Of a stretch of 7,713 bases of DNA, positions 1 through 5,495 are shown piece by piece. Every line of letters starts with the position of its first letter. Position 1 is the first letter of the stretch. The position numbers and the translations under genes are program-made. The stretch covers positions 1-7,713 of the forward strand of contig CAMYNZ010000463.1 of the NCBI GenBank assembly GCA_947259865.1. The letters run 5' to 3'. The notes under the pieces are model-generated. The model worked only from the letters and a program-made list of their open reading frames with translations. It had not been told where the DNA came from and searched no databases. The DNA is from an uncultured Desulfobacterales bacterium (GTDB taxonomy: Bacteria; Desulfobacterota; Desulfobacteria; Desulfobacterales; G020354645).

Positions 1-728
1 ATGGTCCAGGGGGTGGTGGTCCAGATCACGATAAATACTTTTTTGCCTGAAATGTCAGGTATTTCCTTGCTCAGGTCATCTTTCAGAAGGAATTTAACGA
101 AAATCGAAGGCGAGGTTACATCATAGTATTCTATTTCTGCTTCGGCTAAAGCAGTTTGACAGGTGTTGCACCAGTAAATTGGTTTTTTGCTCCGAAAAAG
201 GCTTCCATTCAGCGCAAATTTACCGCATTCACGGGCAATCGTGGCTTCGTATGCATAGTTCATTGTCAGATACGGATCATCCCACTCACCCATAACTCCC
301 AGCCGTTTAAACTCATCACGCTGAATATCAATAAACTTATCGGCATAAGCACGGCATAACCTGCGGACTTGCGCCAGGGTTAGATCTTTCTTTTTTTGTC
401 CGAGTTCTTTATCAACGTTATGTTCAATGGGCAATCCATGACAGTCCCATCCGGGAACATACACGGAATCTAAGTTCATCATCTGCCGGGAACGTACGAT
501 TATGTCCTTTAAAATTTTGTTGAGAGCGGTACCGATATGAATATAACCATTGGCATACGGCGGGCCGTCGTGCAGGATAAAAAGTTTTCGGCCTTTGGAG
601 GCTTTTCTTATTTTTTCATGCAGTCGATTTTCTTCCCAGGTTTTGAGTTGCTCGGGCTCACGTTTGGCCAGATTGGCCTTCATCGGAAACGATGTTTTGG
701 GAAGGTTAAGCGTTTTTTTATAATCCAT
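1..728 (-). CDS. ileS: Isoleucyl-tRNA synthetase, N-terminal 242 residues (runs off left edge)
   Basis: Class I aminoacyl-tRNA synthetase that charges tRNA-Ile with isoleucine in the cytoplasm. The window holds the first 242 of roughly 930 residues expected for the family. Visible landmarks are DGPPYANG (54-61), the ATP-binding HIGH-type signature as HIGT (64-67), [10 protein letters not shown] (93-102), a WCNTC pair of cysteines (186-190) followed by ALAEAEIEY as in other IleS proteins, and the beginning of the CP1 editing domain, WTTTPWT (236-242). The start is ATG at 728-726, preceded by GGAGGA (738-733) at about 5 nt. It has its own promoter upstream and is separated by 142 bp from ugd, which is transcribed toward it. 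The last residue of HIGH is Thr rather than His; I recall this as a variant in related bacteria and do not regard it as inactivating. The identification is very secure; the gene is partial only because of the window edge. Confidence 0.97.
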   Translation of the reverse strand, partial: MDYKKTLNLPKTSFPMKANLAKREPEQLKTWEENRLHEKIRKASKGRKLFILHDGPPYANGYIHIGTALNKILKDIIVRSRQMMNLDSVYVPGWDCHGLPIEHNVDKELGQKKKDLTLAQVRRLCRAYADKFIDIQRDEFKRLGVMGEWDDPYLTMNYAYEATIARECGKFALNGSLFRSKKPIYWCNTCQTALAEAEIEYYDVTSPSIFVKFLLKDDLSKEIPDISGKKVFIVIWTTTPWT

Positions 729-748
729 TGATTCCTCCAAAATCGGGT

Positions 749-760
749 ATTTACGTAAAT
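749..760. repeat. 12-bp perfect palindrome at the predicted ileS transcription start
   Basis: ATTTACGTAAAT is its own reverse complement. It sits between the putative -10 (767-772) and the Shine-Dalgarno (733-738), overlapping the predicted start of transcription. That position suits a repressor operator, but a single AT-rich palindrome can arise by chance and no regulator is implied by the sequence. Confidence 0.3.
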
Positions 761-765
761 CAGGA

Positions 766-795
766 ATTCTTAATCATTTATCCTTTTTGTGTCAA
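766..795 (-). promoter_or_regulatory. Sigma70-like promoter of ileS
   Basis: On the minus strand there is a perfect -35 TTGACA (795-790), a 17-nt spacer and TAAGAA as -10 (772-767); AAGAAT with an 18-nt spacer is equally possible. This predicts a start near 760 and a leader of about 30 nt before the ileS ATG. The -10 is only a partial match, so the exact start is uncertain. No T-box-like leader fits in so short a region. The rest of the 739-870 spacer shows no ORF and no terminator hairpin with a U-tract for the upstream ugd gene. Confidence 0.6.
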
Positions 796-870
796 GGAAT
801 AGATTGTGAAGGTGTGGGGATGGTGCTGGTGCGTTTATAGTAATACTTATTAAGAGAAATATACGCCGGT

Positions 871-2256
871 TCAGTTTTCAGCGGGCGTCATAACCATGGA
901 ACCAACGGCGAGATAGGTGTATTTTTTTGTAACTAAATCGACAAAATCCGGTATCATCCGCCGTCCATCCATTATCAGGTAGGGTGGTTTAACCAACTCT
1001 TCTATCGTGCGGGATAAACCGCGAAACTCCTCCCAATCAGTAGATATGAAAAGCGCATCGGATCCTTTTATGGCCTCTTTGGCGGATTCTAGATAGTGGA
1101 TCTTTTCAAAAAGAATGTTTTTAGTAGGATCAAATACGTCACCGGCAGTTTCATTGGCCACGGGATCGTAGGCTTGAATTTTTGAAACCCCCTTGCCCAA
1201 CAGTGACTCAATCACCTTGATTGAGGAGGCATCTCGCATATCGTTGGTGTGCTTTTTAAAAGCCAGACCCAGAACGGCGACGGTTTTATTGTTAAATTTG
1301 AAACTGGCTTCTGTAATTGCCCGATCTATCAGATAAACTTTCTGATACTCGTTTACCTCATAGGAGGCTTCCAGCATTTTGGTGCTTACATTCTGACGCC
1401 GAAGCTGGTAAATCAGGGAAGCAATATCTTTACCAAAGCAGCTGCCGCCGGCCCCGTTGCTGACAAAAGAACCCCAGGTGCTGATTCTCTCATCGGCAGT
1501 AACACCCAGTCGCAGATCGTCGATAATGATGTTGGGCAATTTTTCACCGATTTTTGCACCCACCCCATTCCAGAAAGAAATATAGGTCAATAGCATCGTA
1601 TTGGCGACATACTTTATCGCCTCGGCGGTTTCCGGCGTGGTCTCGATATATTTTATTCTCACATGGTGAACAAATTGGGAGTAGACTCTGCGCAGTATAT
1701 TAAAATCTTGCTCCTCATCCGCCCCGACCACCACACGGTCGGGTCGTCGGGCCTGGGGAACGGCAGATCCTTCCGCTAAAAACTCCGGGTTGGAGGCAAC
1801 GCCAAAATTAGAGACGCCTTGCGCATTCATGATGGTCTGAAGGTGCCGGGCCGTTCCAATAGGTACGGTACTCTTGTTGACGAAAATAATCCGGCGCTGA
1901 TCTTTGCGCTTTGCAGACAACTGGGCCAAATGTTGTGCCGCCGCGTCATAAAAAGTGAGGTTTGTGGAACCGTCCAGATTGGGTGGTGTGGGCAGGCACA
2001 TAAACACTGCATCAGCACCCTCTATGATCGACTCCAGATCGGTGGAGAAGAAAAGGTATCTGCCGAGAGTTTCTCTGATAATGTTAGCCAGACCCGGTTC
2101 ATTGACATATTTTTCAATCTCTTCGGCCTGGCCGGTCGAAAAGGCCTCAATCTTATCGATGTCTCTGTCGTAGGCATATACCTCATGACCATACTCAGAA
2201 CAAACGGCTGCATGCACAAGCCCGACATAACCGGTACCCAGAACAATTATTTTCAT
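871..2256 (-). CDS. ugd: UDP-glucose 6-dehydrogenase-type nucleotide-sugar dehydrogenase
   Basis: Cytosolic NAD-dependent enzyme of the UDP-glucose/GDP-mannose dehydrogenase family. It probably oxidises UDP-glucose twice to UDP-glucuronate for surface polysaccharide synthesis. In the 461 residues the N-terminal Rossmann fold opens with GTGYVG (7-12), followed by STVPIGTA (129-136), NPEFLAEGSAV (156-166) with Glu158, EAIKYVANT (212-220) with Lys215, and the catalytic-cysteine motif GGSCFGKD (270-277) with Cys273. The C-terminal UDP-binding domain has VLGLAFKKHTNDMRDA (328-343). Length is normal and all key residues are present; the usual Pro after CF is Gly275. Start ATG at 2256-2254 is preceded by GAGGG at about 5 nt. 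It lies 64 bp downstream of the HNH gene on the same strand, so co-transcription is possible. Exact substrate is inferred: related enzymes use UDP-ManNAc or UDP-GlcNAc, and no other sugar genes are in view. Confidence 0.9.
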   Translation of the reverse strand: MKIIVLGTGYVGLVHAAVCSEYGHEVYAYDRDIDKIEAFSTGQAEEIEKYVNEPGLANIIRETLGRYLFFSTDLESIIEGADAVFMCLPTPPNLDGSTNLTFYDAAAQHLAQLSAKRKDQRRIIFVNKSTVPIGTARHLQTIMNAQGVSNFGVASNPEFLAEGSAVPQARRPDRVVVGADEEQDFNILRRVYSQFVHHVRIKYIETTPETAEAIKYVANTMLLTYISFWNGVGAKIGEKLPNIIIDDLRLGVTADERISTWGSFVSNGAGGSCFGKDIASLIYQLRRQNVSTKMLEASYEVNEYQKVYLIDRAITEASFKFNNKTVAVLGLAFKKHTNDMRDASSIKVIESLLGKGVSKIQAYDPVANETAGDVFDPTKNILFEKIHYLESAKEAIKGSDALFISTDWEEFRGLSRTIEELVKPPYLIMDGRRMIPDFVDLVTKKYTYLAVGSMVMTPAEN

Positions 2257-2320
2257 AACACCCTCATATCAGGTTTTTATCTCAGCGGCGAAAAGATCTG
2301 TTCGGTATCACTATATTTGG

Positions 2321-2830
2321 CTAATCATACAAGCCCAGGCCCTTGAGCGCTTTATGAATTCCAAGTGTTTTAACTCTCAATCTTAAAAATTCTGAAATTG
2401 TCGGTTGATAGGTCTTTACCTTTAGATACATTTTAGCTTCGTTGGGGGTACGTTTACCTTTTTTGTTATTGCAGGGCTTGCAGGCGGCCACACAGTTTTC
2501 AAAACTGGCCTCCCCGCCCCTTGATTTGGGCACAATATGATCGATTGTTAATCGCTCGGTTTTCACACCGCAGTATGCGCAACGATACCCGTCCCTTACA
2601 AACAGGTTCTTTTTGCTGAATGGAACCCTTGTCCGGTATATGGTCCTGATAAACTTGATGAGTTTCATGACGGCGGGGATTTTCATTATCATTCCTTCCC
2701 CTGTTCGGACGATTTTTTCTGAATACTTCAAGACCTCAACTTTTTGTTTAGTCAGCAGGCACATCGCCCGCTTCCAATCTACAACATTCAAAAAAGAATA
2801 GTCTGCATTCAGCAAAACGCACGATGTCAT
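2321..2830 (-). CDS. HNH endonuclease-domain protein, 169 aa
   Basis: A small stand-alone protein with an HNH nuclease fold in its middle. The zinc-binding first knuckle is CAYCG (Cys84, Cys87), the catalytic segment is TIDHIVPKSRGG (Asp97-His98), then ENC with Asn112, and a second knuckle CKPCNNKKG (Cys117, Cys120, Asn121). All metal and catalytic positions are intact. The N-terminus (VLLNADYSFLNVVDWKRA) belongs to a conserved subgroup I recall from deltaproteobacteria and cyanobacteria, where such proteins are single genes of unknown role; this one need not be a restriction enzyme or homing nuclease. Start ATG at 2830-2828 has GGGGGAT (2840-2834) 3 nt upstream. There is no intron or transposase nearby. 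Function beyond DNA/RNA nuclease activity cannot be inferred. Confidence 0.9.
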   Translation of the reverse strand: MTSCVLLNADYSFLNVVDWKRAMCLLTKQKVEVLKYSEKIVRTGEGMIMKIPAVMKLIKFIRTIYRTRVPFSKKNLFVRDGYRCAYCGVKTERLTIDHIVPKSRGGEASFENCVAACKPCNNKKGKRTPNEAKMYLKVKTYQPTISEFLRLRVKTLGIHKALKGLGLYD

Positions 2831-3015
2831 CTTATCCCCCTTAACTCTAAATACATACTGAACAATGCGGTTTCCCTGAAGCCGAGTTATCGGCTAATAT
2901 CGGTATCTTATACAAGAGTATCGCCAAAATGACTCACGCGGACCAAAATGCTGCTGGTTTGCACGACTCAGTCAGAATATGATATCATAATTCAATCGAT
3001 GAAGGGAATGTAATA
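2831..3015. other. Divergent intergenic region between HNH and Dabb genes
   Basis: This 185-bp spacer must hold the start signals of both outward-facing genes. It contains a 6-bp stem with a 4-nt loop at 2880-2895 (AGCCGA/TCGGCT) and a 12-bp perfect palindrome TATGATATCATA at 2978-2989. The palindrome includes TATGAT, a plausible -10 for the plus-strand gene, but no good -35 lies 16-18 nt upstream. I could not pick a convincing promoter for the HNH gene. No ORF in the spacer looks genuine. Confidence 0.45.
2978..2989. repeat. 12-bp palindrome upstream of the Dabb gene
   Basis: TATGATATCATA is a perfect dyad ending 26 bp before the ATG at 3016. It could be an operator overlapping the -10 (TATGAT) of the Dabb gene; AT-rich chance symmetry is the alternative. 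Confidence 0.3.
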
Positions 3016-3360
3016 ATGATCAGCCATGTGGTTTTAATGAAATTTAATCCAGATGTCGAAGATTCTGATATTAAAGATCTAGAAGACGGTTTGAATGCGC
3101 TTCCCGATGCCATTGCTGAGATCCATGCCTATGAATTCGGCCGGGATGTGGTCCGCTCTGAAAGATCATATGACTTCGCCCTGGTTTCCTTATTTGCCAA
3201 CCTGCCGGCTTTAAAACGTTACCAGGATCATCCGGATCACCTGATAGTCTTGGAGAAGTTAAAAAATTTGTGTCAAAACATCATCACCGCCGATTTCGAG
3301 GTGTCGCTGCGAGTTGACCCAACTGATTCGATATCATTATCAGAAATTCCAAACTTGTGA
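3016..3360 (+). CDS. Dabb-family (stress-responsive A/B barrel) protein, 114 aa
   Basis: A single-domain protein with the ferredoxin-like alpha/beta barrel of the Dabb family (Pfam Stress-responsive A/B barrel), which dimerises in the cytoplasm. The N-terminal strand is ISHVVLMKFNPD (2-13), followed by a helix carrying the LEDGLNALPD segment (22-31). The core is YDFALVSLFANLPALKRYQDHPDH (57-80), with the family's Y-D-F-A-L strand and the Y..HP.H ending; the C-terminal strand ends near FEVSLRV. Length (about 100-115 aa) is normal. Start ATG 3016 has AAGGGA (3002-3007) about 8 nt upstream; no closer in-frame start exists. It is followed 64 bp later by a conserved hypothetical gene on the same strand. 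Biochemical role is not established for most members; ligand binding or oligomeric stress functions are reported for a few. Confidence 0.88.
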   Translation: MISHVVLMKFNPDVEDSDIKDLEDGLNALPDAIAEIHAYEFGRDVVRSERSYDFALVSLFANLPALKRYQDHPDHLIVLEKLKNLCQNIITADFEVSLRVDPTDSISLSEIPNL

Positions 3361-3424
3361 TTTGGGGCAGCTAAGGCACGGGGGCATAAATTATTTTCCC
3401 AAATTAAGGCCATTTAGGAAGCCA

Positions 3425-4138
3425 ATGACCACCTTAAATTTTCAATACACGTTTACCCTGAAAGACAGCGACCAGGAAGTATTTGATATAAAGTTGGATG
3501 AAAAAACATTAATATTAAGGGAACCGGTCACACAAAATCCGCCACGCTGGGCCCGCCTCGAATTCCAACAATGCCCGCACTGTCCGTTCACCGCAGACAT
3601 TTATCAGCACTGTCCTTTAGCCGTCAATCTGGTTAGTATTGTCAAACGGTTCGATCGCTTCATATCGTATGACCAGATTCAGGTGGATGTAATCACCGCC
3701 GAAAGGCTAATTTCTCGGAACACCTCGGCCCAGGAAGGCCTTAGTTCATTGATGGGCTTGCTGATCGCCACCAGCAAGTGCCCCTTTACGGATTTTTTAA
3801 AACCGATGGCCCGCTTCCATCTTCCTTTTGCCAACGAGCAGGAAACCGTTTGGCGGGCGACCGCCACTTATTTAATGGCCCAATGTTTTTTGATCCTTAA
3901 CGGTGACCGTGACGAGCTGGATTTAGAGGGATTGACAAAAATTTATAATGACATCGAAAAGCTCAACGCCGCAATAGTTGGACGCCTGCGTGCCGCCGGA
4001 AAAGAAGACTCCACCGTAAACGCCCTGGTTCATCTGGATATCTTCGCTAAACTTCTAACGCCGGGCCTTGAAGAATCGTTGAACAGTCTTAAACACCTTA
4101 TTCGACCATTCTTAACCACCCACAAAAATTGCAGATAA
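3425..4138 (+). CDS. Conserved hypothetical protein with CPxCP...HCP cysteine cluster, 237 aa
   Basis: The N-terminal part (about 1-42) reads as a small beta domain ('FQYTFTLKDSDQEVFDIKLD'). A cysteine-rich segment QQCPHCPFTADIYQHCPLA follows (about 53-71), giving Cys-x2-Cys-x9-Cys that could hold a metal. A mainly helical part comes next with SSLMGLLIATSKCPFTDFLKPM and ARFHLPFANEQETVWRATATYLMAQ. I recall proteins of this layout in many deltaproteobacteria, probably the DUF6901 type, but the family number is from memory. There is no signal peptide or membrane segment, so it is likely cytoplasmic. Start ATG 3425 is chosen because AGGAA (3416-3420) lies 4 nt before it; an in-frame ATG at 3314 would overlap the Dabb gene by 47 bp and adds low-quality sequence. 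It is probably co-transcribed with the Dabb gene. No function can be assigned. Confidence 0.85.
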   Translation: MTTLNFQYTFTLKDSDQEVFDIKLDEKTLILREPVTQNPPRWARLEFQQCPHCPFTADIYQHCPLAVNLVSIVKRFDRFISYDQIQVDVITAERLISRNTSAQEGLSSLMGLLIATSKCPFTDFLKPMARFHLPFANEQETVWRATATYLMAQCFLILNGDRDELDLEGLTKIYNDIEKLNAAIVGRLRAAGKEDSTVNALVHLDIFAKLLTPGLEESLNSLKHLIRPFLTTHKNCR

Positions 4139-4429
4139 CTTTCCATTTATTCCAGTTCTGGCTATTCCAGCCGACTTTCTCCGTCCTGCGTCTGCGGGAC
4201 TGAAAAGGCCTGGGTGGCTACCTGAGCCAAGTCGGCCATTCCACTATTCCAAGTTTTCATGGGCCCTTTTGTCCGAAGATCCATCAGCTATGAACGCTCA
4301 TGCCCGACCGAATATTATTTTAGGACTGCTGTAGCCTCACCGGTCCTGTAATGGCGCGGCAAAAGCACAGAATTATTAGCGCAACCAGCCATATTCCTTT
4401 AATTACCGGGAGTTTAAATTCTTAATTGC
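4139..4429. other. Gene-free spacer with strong secondary-structure potential
   Basis: No credible ORF on either strand. Symmetric elements are a long-range pair GCCGACTT (4170-4177) with AAGTCGGC (4229-4236), enclosing two hairpins at 4183-4200 and 4215-4229, and a separate 7-pair stem at 4322-4347 (AGGACTG/CGGTCCT with one wobble, 12-nt loop). None is followed by a T-run, so intrinsic termination of the upstream gene is not evident. The motif ATTCCA recurs (4149-4154, 4164-4169, 4238-4243, 4246-4251), flanking the structured part. The final 70 bp are AT-rich and lead into the promoter at 4430. Confidence 0.5.
4170..4236. ncRNA. Possible structured RNA: three-way junction (unassigned)
   Basis: An 8-bp perfect closing stem (4170-4177 with 4229-4236) brackets a 7-pair hairpin, GTCCTGC/GCGGGAC with loop GTCT (4183-4200, one G-U pair), and a second hairpin, TGGCT/AGCCA with loop ACCTG (4215-4229). 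The outer stem and second hairpin share base 4229. An alternative hairpin, GGCT/AGCC at 4160-4172, would compete with the closing stem. It matches no riboswitch or sRNA consensus that I recognise (I compared c-di-GMP and cobalamin from memory). The strand is undetermined, and it could equally be a DNA-level repeat. Confidence 0.3.
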
Positions 4430-4458
4430 TTGACTCAAAATAGGTATTTTTATATACT
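4430..4458 (+). promoter_or_regulatory. Strong sigma70-like promoter of the DUF1566 pseudogene
   Basis: TTGACT (4430-4435), exactly 17 nt of AT-rich spacer, then TATACT (4453-4458): each hexamer matches consensus at 5 of 6 positions. Transcription would start near 4465, giving a leader of about 90 nt before the ATG at 4554. It is the best promoter in the window, and it drives a broken gene. Confidence 0.7.
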
Positions 4459-4553
4459 ATTAAAAAACCGTCCCTTTAATTTGTTTAGAGTTTCTCTATC
4501 CGCTCGCATTTCGCTCAACCAGGGTAAAGTAAAAACCCGAGGTATGCAGTCAA

Positions 4554-4989
4554 ATGTCCAAGCTCGTATTTTCAGTAATCATCTGCACGCTTTTAAGTAT
4601 ATATACGGTTTCATACCCCGACACGGTCTCAGCAGCTCCCCGTTTCACCGATAACGACGATGGAACTATAACAGATAACAAGTTGGGGCTAATGTGGGCC
4701 AAAGCAGATAACCAGGAGGATATTGATTGGCAGCGAGCCGAAGCCTGGACCAAAAATAAATTTGCCAAATCCATAAAATCAAAATACAAAGACTGGCGCC
4801 TGCCCCGCGGACTGCGGTATGGTCGTTAAAATCGTCCCCAACATTAAAATAAGCTGTATACTATTGTGGTCCTCAGAAACAGCCCTGGGGGCACACCTGG
4901 CATTCAATTTCAATATCGGAGATTCTTTTACCATACCAGCCTATGATATAAGCGGATGCCGGGCACTCCCCGTGCGTGCTCTGAAATGA
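4554..4989 (+). pseudogene. Broken DUF1566 (Lcl C-terminal-type) exported protein
   Basis: The 5' part (4554-4829) encodes a signal peptide (hydrophobic to about residue 20, likely cut after VSA) and a DUF1566-type start: APRFTDNDDGTITDNKLGLMWAKA ... W..AEAWTKNKFA ... DWRLP. In intact relatives WRLP is followed by a few dozen residues leading to IKLTCC-type and WSSE segments. Here the frame runs to a stop at 4827-4829. The family's C-terminus appears in the +1-shifted frame: IKISCILLWSSE from 4843, then HLAFNFNIGDSFTIP and CRALPVRALK, ending at TGA 4987-4989. Only 36 nt separate the halves, so codons were deleted as well as the frame lost; a single-base sequencing error would not restore it. 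GAGGT (4539-4543) lies about 10 nt before the ATG. Such proteins are usually secreted and of unknown role. The decay looks recent because both halves are well conserved. Confidence 0.8.
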
Positions 4990-5016
4990 AGCTTCCCGCA
5001 GTCCGCCCCAGTCCTT

Positions 5017-5094
5017 TGGCGGATTTATTCGCCAAAGTTCTATGGCGGATTTATTCGCCAAAGTTCTATGGCGGATTTATTCGCCGTAGTTCTA
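5017..5094. repeat. Three tandem 26-bp hairpin-forming repeats
   Basis: Units at 5017-5042, 5043-5068 and 5069-5094; the first two are identical and the third differs at two adjacent bases (AA to GT). A fourth copy begins at 5095 but is lost after about 6 bp. Each unit carries TGGCGG, ATTTAT and TCGCCA, folding into a 7-pair stem with loop TTTA (one G-T pair). There are no spacers, so this is not a CRISPR array. It starts 28 bp after the pseudogene stop. Confidence 0.9.
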
Positions 5095-5118
5095 TGGCGA
5101 ACAGGGTATTGAGGCGCA

Positions 5119-5129
5119 GGCGAATAAAT
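5119..5129. repeat. Inverted partial copy of the 26-bp repeat
   Basis: GGCGAATAAAT is the exact reverse complement of the ATTTATTCGCC core in each tandem unit (for example 5075-5085). Transcribed DNA could form an 11-bp stem between 5075-5085 and 5119-5129, competing with the small unit hairpins. It suggests a miniature palindromic element rather than a simple tandem duplication. Confidence 0.55.
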
Positions 5130-5171
5130 AGGCTGTAAGGCACGAATCTCCAAAGACCTGAGAATTAAGCT

Positions 5172-5384
5172 ATGAAATATATGGTCAAACATAGTGAACA
5201 AGGCTATCAGGTGTATGAAACGGATGGCGCTTCCGAAATCTTGATTGCAACTTTCCATAAAGGTCCCAAAACCCGCACGGGCGAGAAATCACAGGCGCAA
5301 TTAAGGGCAGAGGAGTACTGTGACGTTCTCAATCAGAAGGATATCGGTGACGATTTTATTCTGGATGTCGAAGACGATCACTGA
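5172..5384 (+). CDS. Small hypothetical protein, 70 aa
   Basis: I do not recognise this protein. It is soluble and acidic at its C-terminus (DDFILDVEDDH), with a beta-like start (MKYMVKHSEQGYQVYET) and a charged middle (HKGPKTRTGEKSQAQLRAEEYC) that may form a helix; it has a single Cys and no signal peptide. Start ATG 5172 is supported only by a weak purine stretch (TGAGAA, 5159-5164); ATG at 5181 is possible. It lies between the repeat array and the rhodanese gene on the same strand, and its TGA (5382-5384) is 111 bp before the rhodanese start. That frame happens to be the rhodanese frame, but I see no reason to fuse them. Even codon usage and absence of a better overlapping ORF favour a real gene. 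Confidence 0.55.
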   Translation: MKYMVKHSEQGYQVYETDGASEILIATFHKGPKTRTGEKSQAQLRAEEYCDVLNQKDIGDDFILDVEDDH

Positions 5385-5495
5385 ATGCGGTTTCAAGACC
5401 TCTACCATCCCACCGATTTGACTTTTTTCCAATCCGCCATAACTTTGTATCAATGTAAAATTGGTACCGCCGCACTCCAAAACCAGAGGCTATAT

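Noticed and set aside
739..870. T-box leader for ileS
   Set aside because: The predicted leader is about 30 nt, far too short, and no T-box sequence is present.
1819..2346. 175-codon plus-strand open frame opposite ugd
   Set aside because: It is an antisense shadow of a highly conserved enzyme and its translation has no protein-like features.
3314..3424. Upstream in-frame ATG extending the cysteine-cluster protein by 37 residues
   Set aside because: It overlaps the Dabb gene by 47 bp, the added residues look random, and ATG 3425 has AGGAA at 4 nt.
4170..4236. c-di-GMP or cobalamin riboswitch
   Set aside because: The conserved core sequences I know for those classes are absent on both strands; only the general branching looks riboswitch-like.
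5017..5094. CRISPR array
   Set aside because: Repeats are directly abutting with no spacers, there are only three units, and no cas genes are present.
5382..5384. TGA ending the 70-aa protein, in frame with the downstream selenoprotein, as a third Sec codon
   Set aside because: No conserved Cys context and no SECIS-like stem was evident after it. Readthrough would run through 37 codons of non-protein-like sequence into a signal peptide with its own ribosome-binding site.
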